Part shown: positions 56,702 to 64,000 of the stretch, piece after piece | Layout of the letters: each line of letters opens with the position of its first letter | How positions within the stretch are numbered: the stretch's first letter is position 1 | Assembly (NCBI RefSeq): GCF_001442805.1 | Contig: NZ_CP011131.1 | Location: forward strand, 1,984,001-2,048,000 | DNA from: Lysobacter gummosus | Lineage (GTDB): Bacteria; Pseudomonadota; Gammaproteobacteria; Xanthomonadales; Xanthomonadaceae | DNA length: 64,000 bases | Direction: 5' to 3' | Notes under the pieces: generated by a model | Database searches by the model: none | What the model was told of the DNA's origin: nothing | Seen by the model: the letters and a program-made list of their open reading frames with translations, nothing else | Program-made: the position numbers and the translations under genes

Positions 56702-56747
56702 ACGGGCGCGGCGGCGAGAAGTTGGCGTCGTCGCGCCCGTTTTTTTT
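56702..56747 (+). terminator. Strong rho-independent terminator after the amidase gene
   Basis: A stem of about 15 bp (ACGGGCGCGGCGGCG pairing with CGTCGTCGCGCCCGT, two G-U pairs) encloses the loop AGAAGTTGG and is followed by an uninterrupted run of T residues. It ends transcription of the SpoIID/amidase pair. Confidence 0.9.
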
Positions 56748-56880
56748 GCCTGTCCGGTTCCCAATAGCCGGACGCGCGCCCGCGGCCGCTCAACCGCCAG
56801 AAACCGACAGCGCGACACGCCGGTGCCGGTGCGCGGCTGATCTACTATCCGTCAACCCGATGCCCAGCGAGTGCAGTGAG

Positions 56881-58500
56881 ATGGATCGTTTCTTCAATCG
56901 GCCGGCCGATGTAGTCACCCAGGTGTTGAACAGCACGGCCGCCGGCGCGGCGTTGGCGGTGGCCGATCCGGCCTCGGGCATGCGCATCCTCGCGCGCGCC
57001 GCGCTCGACCGCAGCCGGGTCGCGTTGCTGTCCGGCGGCGGCGCCGGCCATGAGCCTTCGCACGCCGGCTTCGTCGGCCGCGGCATGCTCAGCGCGGCGG
57101 TTTCCGGGGAGATATTCGCCTCGCCCGGCGTGGCCGCGGTGCATGCCGCGATCCGCCACTGCAGCGGCAGCGGCGGCGCCTTGCTGATCGTCAAGAACTA
57201 CACTGGCGACCGCCTCAATTTCGGCCTCGCCGCCGAGCAGGCGCGGCGCGAAGGCGTGGACGTGCGCATGTGCATCGTCGCCGACGACATCGCCCTGGCC
57301 GACGCGCCGCGGCCGCGCGGCGTCGCCGGCACGGTGCTGGTGCACAAATACGCCGGTTATCTGGCCGAGCTGGGGCTCACGCTCGACGATCTGACCGAGC
57401 GCACCCAGGCCTTCGCCAACTCGCTGCTGTCGCTGGGCCTGTCGCTGTCGAGCTGCACCTTGCCCGGCCACGCGCCGCAGCCGCGCGGCGCCGAACTGGG
57501 GCTGGGCATCCATAACGAACCCGGCGCGCGCCGGATCGATCCGCAAGATGCGGCCGAAGCGGTGCAACTGGTGCTGACGCCGCTGCTGGAACAGGCGGTG
57601 CAGCGCTTCGGCATCGGCACGCGCTGGATCGTGATGCTCAACGATCTGGGCGGATGCTCGACCCAGGAACTGGCCGTGCTCGCCGACGAAGTAATGCGCC
57701 GCATCGGCCGCGAACGCATCGCGCTGATGGTGCGGCCGGCGGCGTTGATGACCTCGCTGGACATGCACGGATTTTCGCTGACCCTGTTGCCGGCGTTGCC
57801 CGAGTACGTGGAAGCGTTGTCGACGCCGGTCGAACCCTTGGCCTGGCCCGGCGTGTTCGAGCCGCGCGCACCGGGCATCTTCGCGGTGGTCGAGGATGCG
57901 GGAGCCACGGCCGTCGGCGCGCAGGACGGCGCGGTCGCCGCCGCTATCGACGGCATCGCGCGGGTCTTGCTCGCGGCCGAACAGACCCTGGACGAACTCG
58001 ACGCGCGCATCGGCGACGGCGATGCCGGCAGCACCTTCGCCGCCGGCGCGCGCGCGGTCGCCGACGCGCTCAGGCGGCAGTCGTTGAGCACCGGCGAGCC
58101 GGCCAAGCTGTGCGACGAACTCGGCCGCCTGTTGGCGCATGCGATGGGCGGCTCCAGCGGCGTGCTGCTGTCGATCCTGTTCACCGCAACCGGCACCGCG
58201 TTGGCCGCCGGCCGCGGCTGGCAGGGCGCGCTGGGCGAAGGCATCGCGCGCATGCGCCACTACGGCGGCGCTGCGCCCGGTGATCGGACCATGCTCGATG
58301 CCCTGATCCCTGCGGTCGAAGCGCTGGACCAGGGCTTCGCCGCCGCGGCCCGCGCCGCGCGCGAAGGCGCCGACCGCACCGCGACGATGAGGCGCGCCGG
58401 AGCGGGGCGGGCTTCGTATGTGCCCGAACACGCGCTCGTCGGCGCGATCGATCCTGGCGCCGAGGCGGTGGCGCGGGCGTTTGCGAGTCTGGCGGGGTAG
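56881..58500 (+). CDS. ATP-dependent dihydroxyacetone kinase (fused DhaK-DhaL)
   Basis: The enzyme phosphorylates dihydroxyacetone or glyceraldehyde in the cytoplasm. The 539-residue protein joins a DhaK domain (GGGAGHEPSHAGFVGRGMLS; the substrate-binding histidine is H211 in GLGIHNEPGARRI) to a DhaL nucleotide-binding domain (DARIGDGDAGSTFAAGARAV, HAMGGSSGVLLSILF, APGDRTMLDAL). The fusion indicates an ATP-dependent rather than PTS-dependent enzyme. The start MDRFFNRPADVV matches family members; ATG 56860, seven codons upstream, is an alternative. It stands alone after the amidase terminator. Confidence 0.94.
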   Translation: MDRFFNRPADVVTQVLNSTAAGAALAVADPASGMRILARAALDRSRVALLSGGGAGHEPSHAGFVGRGMLSAAVSGEIFASPGVAAVHAAIRHCSGSGGALLIVKNYTGDRLNFGLAAEQARREGVDVRMCIVADDIALADAPRPRGVAGTVLVHKYAGYLAELGLTLDDLTERTQAFANSLLSLGLSLSSCTLPGHAPQPRGAELGLGIHNEPGARRIDPQDAAEAVQLVLTPLLEQAVQRFGIGTRWIVMLNDLGGCSTQELAVLADEVMRRIGRERIALMVRPAALMTSLDMHGFSLTLLPALPEYVEALSTPVEPLAWPGVFEPRAPGIFAVVEDAGATAVGAQDGAVAAAIDGIARVLLAAEQTLDELDARIGDGDAGSTFAAGARAVADALRRQSLSTGEPAKLCDELGRLLAHAMGGSSGVLLSILFTATGTALAAGRGWQGALGEGIARMRHYGGAAPGDRTMLDALIPAVEALDQGFAAAARAAREGADRTATMRRAGAGRASYVPEHALVGAIDPGAEAVARAFASLAG

Positions 58501-58542
58501 ATCGATGCGAAGTAAGAAGTAGCGAGTCGATCGCCCTCCAAT

Positions 58543-58705
58543 CGTCATTCCCGCGAACGCGGGCTCCGCTTCACTTCGGCGGAGCCGAACATCCAGGGGC
58601 TTTCGTGCGAAAGAGTACGAAGCCGCGGCGTTTCTGCTTTTGCCGTCATTCCCGCGAGCCGAACATCCAGCGACCTTCGGCGAAAGCGCTTGAAGCCGAG
58701 GCGTC
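58543..58705. repeat. REP/BIME-like elements, two partial copies
   Basis: The first copy begins CGTCATTCCCGCGAACGCGG at 58543 and carries the internal CTCCGCTTCACTTCGGCGGAG palindrome. A second, truncated copy starts CGTCATTCCCGCGAGCCGAA near 58644. Both derive from the family seen at 5382-5492 and 63377-63751. Confidence 0.75.
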
Positions 58706-58764
58706 ATTGCGCCTTACGGAAACACTCGGAGCCGCCCCCCCCCAGCCTTCGCCCGCGCAACAAA

Positions 58765-58790
58765 AAAGCCGACGATCGCTCGTCGGCTTT
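58765..58790 (-). terminator. Rho-independent terminator after tRNA-Ala
   Basis: On the minus strand AAAGCCGACGA pairs with TCGTCGGCTTT around a four-base loop and the stem is followed by further T residues (TTTTTTG). It begins 10 bases beyond the encoded CCA of the tRNA. Confidence 0.9.
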
Positions 58791-58800
58791 CTGTATGAAG

Positions 58801-58876
<76 letters not shown>

Positions 58877-58979
58877 ACATTCAGAGGGAGCAAGTTTAGC
58901 CGGACGAAACCGCTCGCGCTAGTAGCGGGGCGAATTTCCGCGACGCCTCGCCGGATCGGCCCGCCCAGGCCGCCGTGGT

Positions 58980-60083
58980 TCAGCGTTCGGCGGCCAGCAA
59001 AGGCGCCAGATCCGGCTCCAGGGCGGCGCGGCGCCAGCCGGACAGGGCGTCGGGCCAGTCGCCGTGATCGAGCAGCGCTTCCAGCCAGCGGCGCGAGGCG
59101 AGCACGCCGTCGGGCAGGCCGAGCGCGGCGCTGCGGCTGGCCACGGCGTCCTGCAGCTGGCGCAGGCGTTGCTTGTCGCGGGTTTCGGCGACGCCGGCAT
59201 CGGGCGCCTCATCCTCGTCGGCGAGCGGGGTGCTCAGCGCCGTCCACAAGGTCTCGGTGAGCTTGCGCGGGGCCTTGGGGTGGGCGTCGAGCTGGCGCTG
59301 CAGGGCGTCGCGATCGGCCGGAGCCTGGCGGGCCAGGGCCACGGCCAGTTCGTTGTCCAGAATCCAGCTGCGCGGCTTGTCGCTGTCGCGCGCGTACACG
59401 TCGCGCCAGCGCAGCAGCCGCACCAGCCGGCGCTGGGCCGGCAGGTCGAGGAATTGCGCGCTGCGCATCGACAGATGCGGCCAGCGCTCGGGCGCTTCGT
59501 TTTCGGCGTTGACGACGGTGCGGCCGGCGTCTTCGGCCAGCCAGTCGCCGCGGCCGAGCTGATCGAGCATGCCGGCCAGCGCGTCGTGCATCGCGAACAG
59601 ATACAGCACATCGTCGGCGGCGTATTCCAGTTGCGACGGCGACAACGGCCGACGCATCCAGTCCGAGCGGGTCTCGCCCTTGGCCAGGGCCACGCCGGTG
59701 AGCTGTTCGACCAGCTTCTGATAGCCCAGCCCGCTGCCGATGCCGGCCAGCGCCGCGGCCTGCTGGGTGTCGAACAGCGGCTTGGGCACCACGCCGCAGG
59801 CGTGCTTGAACGCGACCAAGTCCTCGCTGGGACTGTGCACCACTTTGAGAATCGCCGTGTCGGCCAGGATCGGCGCCAGCGCCTCGTTCACACCGGGACG
59901 CAGCGGATCGACCAGCAGGATCGTCGGCTCGGCCTCGCCCTCGCGCTCGATGGCGATCTGCACCAGAGCCAGTTGCGGCCAGTAGGTGCGTTCGCGGATG
60001 AATTCCGTGTCCAGGCCGATACGCGCGGGCTTGACCTGGAAATGCGCTTGCAGCGCGGCGGCGGTGTTGATCCAGACGGGCAT
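58980..60083 (-). CDS. rnd: Ribonuclease D
   Basis: RNase D is a 3'-5' exoribonuclease that trims tRNA and other stable RNA. The 367-residue protein shows the DEDDy motifs in order: D25 and E27 in IGLDTEFIRERTYWP, the HSPSEDLVAFKHACG block, and YAADDVLYLFAMHD with the terminal catalytic Asp/Tyr context. An HRDC domain follows (LPAQRRLVRLLRWRDVYARD) and then a second, more divergent HRDC-like region. It ends 104 bases before the tRNA-Ala gene, on the same strand. A heptamer repeat lies in its upstream region. Confidence 0.95.
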   Translation of the reverse strand: MPVWINTAAALQAHFQVKPARIGLDTEFIRERTYWPQLALVQIAIEREGEAEPTILLVDPLRPGVNEALAPILADTAILKVVHSPSEDLVAFKHACGVVPKPLFDTQQAAALAGIGSGLGYQKLVEQLTGVALAKGETRSDWMRRPLSPSQLEYAADDVLYLFAMHDALAGMLDQLGRGDWLAEDAGRTVVNAENEAPERWPHLSMRSAQFLDLPAQRRLVRLLRWRDVYARDSDKPRSWILDNELAVALARQAPADRDALQRQLDAHPKAPRKLTETLWTALSTPLADEDEAPDAGVAETRDKQRLRQLQDAVASRSAALGLPDGVLASRRWLEALLDHGDWPDALSGWRRAALEPDLAPLLAAER

Positions 60084-60158
60084 GTTTTTCGGTGGTTTCG
60101 CTAGCGGGTGGAATGAAGGCCGGCGGGCGACAATAGCCTAATGCAGCCGGCAAGGGGG

Positions 60159-60186
60159 CGGGACTCGGGACTCGGGGCTCGGGAAT
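60159..60186. repeat. Heptamer tandem repeat (CGGGACT-type)
   Basis: Four consecutive 7-base units: CGGGACT, CGGGACT, CGGGGCT, CGGGAAT. They are followed at 60308 by units that are their inverse complement type. Confidence 0.7.
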
Positions 60187-60307
60187 CGGCCTGGATCGGG
60201 AGCTTGCGATGCCTTTGCGGCTATTGCGAGTGGGATCGCTGCGACGGTGGATATCGCCGGACTACCGACCGGCTGGACTACCGGCAGGCCGCGCCTCAAG
60301 CTTTTGC

Positions 60308-60335
60308 CGATTCCCGATTCCCGATTCCCGATTCC
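60308..60335. repeat. Heptamer tandem repeat (CGATTCC x4)
   Basis: Four perfect CGATTCC units stand 22 bases before the start of the next gene. They are inversely related to the CGGGAAT unit at 60159-60186, so the pair could form a long imperfect hairpin between the divergent rnd and lipoprotein genes. Confidence 0.8.
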
Positions 60336-60357
60336 CGGCATTAACCCCCGAAGCGAT

Positions 60358-62232
60358 ATGCTGCGCCGGTCGCTCGCGCCATCCGGGAGAGGTCGAAGTT
60401 TGCGCGCACTGATGTGGACCAGCATCGTCGCCTTGGGGCTGTTGGCCGGTTGCACCGACCGGGCCGGCAAGAGCGCCTCGCAGGACGCGGCCGCGCGCAC
60501 GCCGATCGTGACCGTCAGCGCCGATCAGGCGGTTTCGCCGGTGCCGCCGTGGCAGGCGCCGGCGATCGCGGTCGGCGAGCACAATGCGCGCGAGTTGCAC
60601 AAGCGCGCGCAGGCCGCGCTCAAGTCCGGCGATCTGCACGCCAACGCCGATTCGGCGATCCCGCTGTACCTGGCCTTGCGCGGCTTCGCCCCGAACGACC
60701 GCGCCGCCGCCGCCGGTTTGGACCGCGCGGTCGCGCTGCTGCTGGTCGAAGGCGACGCCGCGCTGAAGAAGATCGACGAAGACCCGCTGTCGCTGCGCGC
60801 CGCGCACGAGGCCGCCGCGGTGGCGCGCGCGGTCGCGCCGGAGCATCGCAAGGTCGAGGCGTACCTGGAGCGGGTGGATCGCGCCGATCAGGCGCAGGAG
60901 GCCGACCGCCTGGGCGAAGTGGACCTCAACGCCGGCCGCATCGGCGAAGACGGCAAGGGCGGCGCGCTGGCGCGCTTCGGCGAGGCGCTGGAACTGCGTC
61001 CGGGCGACGTGCGCGCCAGGCAAGGCATCGCCGCGGCCGAGAGCGCGCTGATCCGTCGCGCCGAGGTCGCCGCCGACAAGGACGATTACGCGAGCGCCGA
61101 GCGCTGGCTGGCCAAGGCCGCGCTGGTGCGGCCGAAGATGAGCACGGTGTCCGACGCGCAGGGACGGATCGCCGCGCAGCGGCAGGCGCGGATCGGCAGC
61201 CTGCGCGATCAGGGCATCGCCGCGCTGCCGAAGTTCCGCGGCATCGATGAGGCGCGGGGCTATCTGGCCACCTTGCTGCGGATCGCGCCGACCGGCGATC
61301 CGGCCGCGGCCGAGCTGCGCGAACGCATCGAGCTGGCCACTCACTACGGCCTGTTCCGTCCGGGCCAGGTGTTCACCGACGCGATGAACCTCGGCGGCCG
61401 CGGCCCGGCGATGGTGGTGATTCCGCACGGCGCGTTCCGCATGGGCGCGGACGTGAGCGAAGCCGACTCCAGCGATGCCGAGCGGCCGCTGCGCAATATC
61501 CGTTTCGAACGCGGGCTGGCGATGTCGCGCTACGAAATCACCGTCGGCGAATTCCGCCGCTTCATGAATTCGACCAAGCATCGCGCGCGCGCCACCCGTC
61601 GCGGCTATTCCATCGCCTACGACGAGCGCAGCGGCAATCTGGTGCGGCGCGGCAGAGTGGACTGGAGTTCGGACTACGCCGGCCAACCGGCCGCGGACAA
61701 TCTGCCGGTGGTGCACGTCAGCGCCAAGGACGCGGCGGCGTACGTGGAATGGCTGTCGGCGATCACCGGCCAGCGCTATCGCCTGCCCAGCGAGGCCGAA
61801 TACGAATACGCGCTGCGCGCCGGCAGCCAGGGCCGCTATCCCTGGGGCGACGGCGCGCCGCCGGCCAAGACCGGCAATCTGACCGGCAGCCTGGACGCAT
61901 CGCCCAGCGGCCGGCGCTGGCGCAACGCCTTCCAGGGCTACGGCGACGGCGCCTGGGGGCCGGCGCCGGTCGGCAGCTACGCGCCCAATGCATTCGGTCT
62001 TCACGACATGGGCGGCAATGTCAGCGAGTGGGTGGCCGATTGCTGGCACGACAACTACCGGCGCGCACCGCGCGACGGCGCGGCCTGGTTCAATCCGGGC
62101 TGCCGCACGCGGGTATTTCGTGGCGGCTCGTGGTCGAGCTCGCCGGCGCAGACGCGCGCGGCGTGGCGCCAGGGCACCAGCGCGGACACCACCAACGGAC
62201 GCCTGGGTTTCCGGGTCGTGCGGGATATTTGA
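60358..62232 (+). CDS. Lipoprotein with C-terminal SUMF1/formylglycine-generating-enzyme-like domain
   Basis: The 624-residue protein has a lipoprotein signal (MWTSIVALGLLAGCTDR, lipobox LAGC). A helical, TPR-like region of about 300 residues (HKRAQAALKSGDLHANADSA ... AALVRPKMSTVSDAQGR) precedes a SUMF1 domain from about residue 350 (MVVIPHGAFRMGADVSEADS, RYEITVGEFRRFMNST, YRLPSEAEYEYALRAG, MGGNVSEWVADCWHDNYR, VFRGGSWSSSPAQTRAAWR, GRLGFRVVR). The paired catalytic cysteines of true formylglycine-generating enzymes, expected just after RGGSW, are replaced by Ser and Ala, so sulfatase maturation is unlikely. It is probably a binding or scaffold domain. The start could also be TTG 60400 or ATG 60412. 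Confidence 0.85.
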   Translation: MLRRSLAPSGRGRSLRALMWTSIVALGLLAGCTDRAGKSASQDAAARTPIVTVSADQAVSPVPPWQAPAIAVGEHNARELHKRAQAALKSGDLHANADSAIPLYLALRGFAPNDRAAAAGLDRAVALLLVEGDAALKKIDEDPLSLRAAHEAAAVARAVAPEHRKVEAYLERVDRADQAQEADRLGEVDLNAGRIGEDGKGGALARFGEALELRPGDVRARQGIAAAESALIRRAEVAADKDDYASAERWLAKAALVRPKMSTVSDAQGRIAAQRQARIGSLRDQGIAALPKFRGIDEARGYLATLLRIAPTGDPAAAELRERIELATHYGLFRPGQVFTDAMNLGGRGPAMVVIPHGAFRMGADVSEADSSDAERPLRNIRFERGLAMSRYEITVGEFRRFMNSTKHRARATRRGYSIAYDERSGNLVRRGRVDWSSDYAGQPAADNLPVVHVSAKDAAAYVEWLSAITGQRYRLPSEAEYEYALRAGSQGRYPWGDGAPPAKTGNLTGSLDASPSGRRWRNAFQGYGDGAWGPAPVGSYAPNAFGLHDMGGNVSEWVADCWHDNYRRAPRDGAAWFNPGCRTRVFRGGSWSSSPAQTRAAWRQGTSADTTNGRLGFRVVRDI

Positions 62233-62379
62233 GTTCGGCCGGCGGCGGTCCATGATGGGGCGCCTGCGGCCGGTCGGCGGCAGGAGTCGAGCGGGTCGAT
62301 GCGGCGTTCGCGAAGGCGGCGCGGCGCGATCGCAGGGTAGGGCGTTCAGCGCTCGCAGGCAGGTTTCGGGAGTGTGCAG

Positions 62380-63303
62380 ATGAGGATCGATCCCCTCGGC
62401 AATCAGGCGCAGGGCGGACGGCGCGGATTCGGCGGTTTTCGCTGGTGGATCCTGTTGTTGTTCGGCTTGTATGCGGCGTGGTCGTGGTTCGGCAGCGCCA
62501 AGACCGATCCCTACACCGGCGAGAAGGCGCATTACGGCGCCAGCGCCGACGAGGAAGTGCAGCTCGGCGAGCAGGCCTTCGTGCAGGTGCTCAACGACGC
62601 CACCGCGCAGCGCGCGCTGTTGCCGTCGGCCTCGCCGCAGAGCCAGGACGTCAGCGAGATAGCCCAACGCCTGATCAACAAGGTGCCGCAGGTGACCCAG
62701 GCCTTGGCGCAGCAGAACAATCAGACCGCGCCGGAGGACTACAAGAACTTCAAGTGGAGCGTGGCGGTCATCAATTCGCAGGAGGCCAACGCCTTCTGCC
62801 TGCCCGGCGGCAAGATGGCGGTGTACACCGGCCTGCTGCCGGTGACCCAGAACGACGACGCGCTGGCGGTGGTGATGGGGCATGAAATCGCCCACGCGCT
62901 GTTGCGCCACGGTTCGCAGCGCATGGCCCAGCAGAAGCTGGTGCAGATGGGGCAGATGGCCGCCGGCATGGCGGTGGGCGGCATGGACCCGCAACAGCAG
63001 CAGATGATCATGGGCGCGCTCGGCGCCGGCGCGCAGTACGGCCTGGTGCTGCCGTACGGCCGCAATCACGAGACACAGGCCGACAAGGTCGGTCTGATGC
63101 TGGCGGCGGCGGCCTGTTACGACCCGCGTCAGGCGATTCCGCTGTGGCAGCGCATGTCGCAACTCGGCGGCGGCCAGCGCCCGCCGGAATTCGCCTCGAC
63201 CCACCCGGATCCGGCCAACCGCATCCAGACGCTGGAGGCGCTGATGCCTACGGCGATGAAGTTCTATGAGGCTAATTGCGCGGGGAAGCCGCTGGCCAGG
63301 TGA
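62380..63303 (+). CDS. M48-family zinc metallopeptidase, membrane anchored (LoiP/Oma1-like)
   Basis: The 307-residue protein has one N-terminal membrane segment (WWILLLFGLYAAWSWFG). It carries the zinc motif H168-E-x-x-H172 in VVMGHEIAHALLRHGSQRMA and the third ligand E231 in NHETQADKVGLMLAAAA. The INSQEANAFCLPGGKMAVYT block is typical of M48 peptidases of the LoiP/YfgC group, which degrade damaged envelope proteins. The ATG at 62380 follows GGGAG; a GTG two codons upstream is possible. It is 147 bases after the SUMF1 lipoprotein gene on the same strand. Confidence 0.92.
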   Translation: MRIDPLGNQAQGGRRGFGGFRWWILLLFGLYAAWSWFGSAKTDPYTGEKAHYGASADEEVQLGEQAFVQVLNDATAQRALLPSASPQSQDVSEIAQRLINKVPQVTQALAQQNNQTAPEDYKNFKWSVAVINSQEANAFCLPGGKMAVYTGLLPVTQNDDALAVVMGHEIAHALLRHGSQRMAQQKLVQMGQMAAGMAVGGMDPQQQQMIMGALGAGAQYGLVLPYGRNHETQADKVGLMLAAAACYDPRQAIPLWQRMSQLGGGQRPPEFASTHPDPANRIQTLEALMPTAMKFYEANCAGKPLAR

Positions 63304-63376
63304 GGTGGCCGCGGCGGTTCGCTTGCGGCGCTGTGCGCTCGTCATTCGAGGTAGGGCGCACACATTTGCTCGTGCT

Positions 63377-63751
63377 CGTCATTCCCGCGAACGCGGGCTG
63401 CGCTTTACTTCGGGGGAGCCGAACATCCAGAGACTTCAGAGTCGTGTGGCGATAAAGCCCTGGATCCCCGCCTTCGCGGGGATGACGTACGGGTAGAGCG
63501 CGCGCGTTTGCTCTTGCTTTTGCTCGTCATTCCCGCGAGGGCGGGAATCCAGAGGCTTCAGAGTCATGTTGCGATAAAGCCCCGGATCCCCGCCTTCGCG
63601 GGGATGACGTACGGGGTGAGGCGTGCGCGTCTGCTCTTGCTCGTCATTCCCGCGAACGCGGGAATCCAGCGACTTTTCTGCCGGATCGCGAAAGACACTG
63701 GATGTTCGGCTCCGCCGAAGTAAAGCGGAGCCCGCGTTCGCGGGAATGACG
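63377..63751. repeat. Array of three REP/BIME-like elements
   Basis: Three elements lie head to tail at 63377-63487, 63525-63609 and 63642-63751. Each starts CGTCATTCCCGCG and ends in the inverse GGGATGACG or GGGAATGACG. The first two share the internal GCGATAAAGCC segment; the third is almost identical to the element at 5382-5492. The 63304-63840 interval contains no gene. Confidence 0.88.
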
Positions 63752-63780
63752 GACGTGAGAGGACGTGGGCAGCCACAATC

Positions 63781-63834
63781 CGACTTCGACTTCGACTTCG
63801 ACTCCCGAGTCCCGGGTCCCGGGTCCCGAGTCCC
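63781..63834. repeat. Hexamer CGACTT and heptamer GTCCCGG tandem repeats
   Basis: Three CGACTT units are followed by five units of the GTCCCGG/GTCCCGA type, related to the heptamers at 60159 and 60308. The block lies immediately downstream of the minus-strand reductase stop codon. Confidence 0.75.
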
Positions 63835-63840
63835 AGCCCC

Positions 63841-64000
63841 TCAAAAACTCATAAACAACCCACCATTCACGGGAATATTCGCCCCGGTAATGAACCCCGC
63901 CTCCTCGGCGGTCAAGAACTCCACTGTGCGCGCGATCTCGCTGGGCTTGCCCAGGCGACCGACCGGGACGCTGTCGATGATCTTGCCGCGGATGTCCTCG
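63841..64000 (-). CDS. SDR-family reductase, probable acetoacetyl-CoA reductase, C-terminal part only
   Basis: The minus-strand frame enters from the window edge and ends at a TGA (63841-63843). The 52 residues seen (IIDSVPVGRLGKPSEIARTV, EFLTAEEAGFITGANIPVNG, then GLFMSF) are the C-terminus of a short-chain dehydrogenase. The IPVGRLG...EIA...FITG...INGG pattern with the MSF-like tail resembles PhaB/PhbB acetoacetyl-CoA reductases, which supply hydroxybutyryl-CoA for polyhydroxyalkanoate synthesis. FabG is the alternative. The catalytic Ser-Tyr-Lys part lies outside the window. Confidence 0.8.
   Translation of the reverse strand, partial: EDIRGKIIDSVPVGRLGKPSEIARTVEFLTAEEAGFITGANIPVNGGLFMSF

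Noticed and set aside
60358..62232. Sulfatase-maturing formylglycine-generating enzyme
   Set aside because: The paired catalytic cysteines are missing and no sulfatase gene is nearby.
63377..63834. CRISPR array
   Set aside because: Repeat units are palindromic, of unequal length, with related rather than unique spacers, and no cas genes are present.

Overview
The window looks like chromosomal DNA of a Lysobacter-like member of the Xanthomonadaceae. I infer this from the high GC content, the TonB-Xanth-Caul type receptor, the plant-polysaccharide locus, the secreted peptidoglycan hydrolases, the GumN/TraB-like protein, and the dispersed REP-like repeats that begin CGTCATTCCCGCG. The species assignment is inference from content and was not tested by a search.

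Layout. 1-12.4 kb: the 3' part of a UvrA paralogue, parC (minus strand, with its own terminator), a secreted glutaminyl cyclase, and a four-gene RND efflux unit (membrane fusion protein, pump, CusR-type regulator, CusS-type kinase). 12.4-17.3 kb: a decayed zone with a RskA-like anti-sigma pseudogene, tRNA-Leu(CAG), an integrase pseudogene, an intact GumN/TraB-like gene, and an apparently orphaned LacI-type promoter followed by an exact 52-bp tandem duplication.

17.3-47.3 kb is the centrepiece, a xyloglucan utilisation locus. A GbpR-type LysR regulator precedes a TonB-dependent receptor. Then comes a tightly packed plus-strand series: GH74 endo-xyloglucanase, GH2, CE20-like acetylesterase, GH35 beta-galactosidase, GH31 alpha-xylosidase, GH95 alpha-fucosidase, xylulokinase, xylose isomerase, a xylose-type MFS permease and a GH3 beta-glucosidase. 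After a minimal LacI-HTH/SHOCT-like protein follow GH5, GH27 and GH51 enzymes. Together they could cut xyloglucan outside the cell, import oligosaccharides, strip acetyl, galactose, fucose, xylose and arabinose decorations, hydrolyse the glucan backbone, and feed xylose to the pentose phosphate pathway.

47.4-52.5 kb: an asparagine synthetase remnant, then a VirB5-like/VirB6-like orphan cassette split by a complete IS3-family element. 53-56.7 kb: two secreted peptidoglycan-directed enzymes (SpoIID/LytB and an Amidase_2) that share a nearly identical C-terminal SH3b domain. 56.8-64 kb: dihydroxyacetone kinase, tRNA-Ala(CGC), RNase D, a SUMF1-domain lipoprotein, an M48 metallopeptidase, REP-like arrays and heptamer repeats, and the 3' end of an SDR reductase resembling acetoacetyl-CoA reductase.

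No CRISPR array or rRNA was seen. Function calls rest on motif reading, not on database searches.
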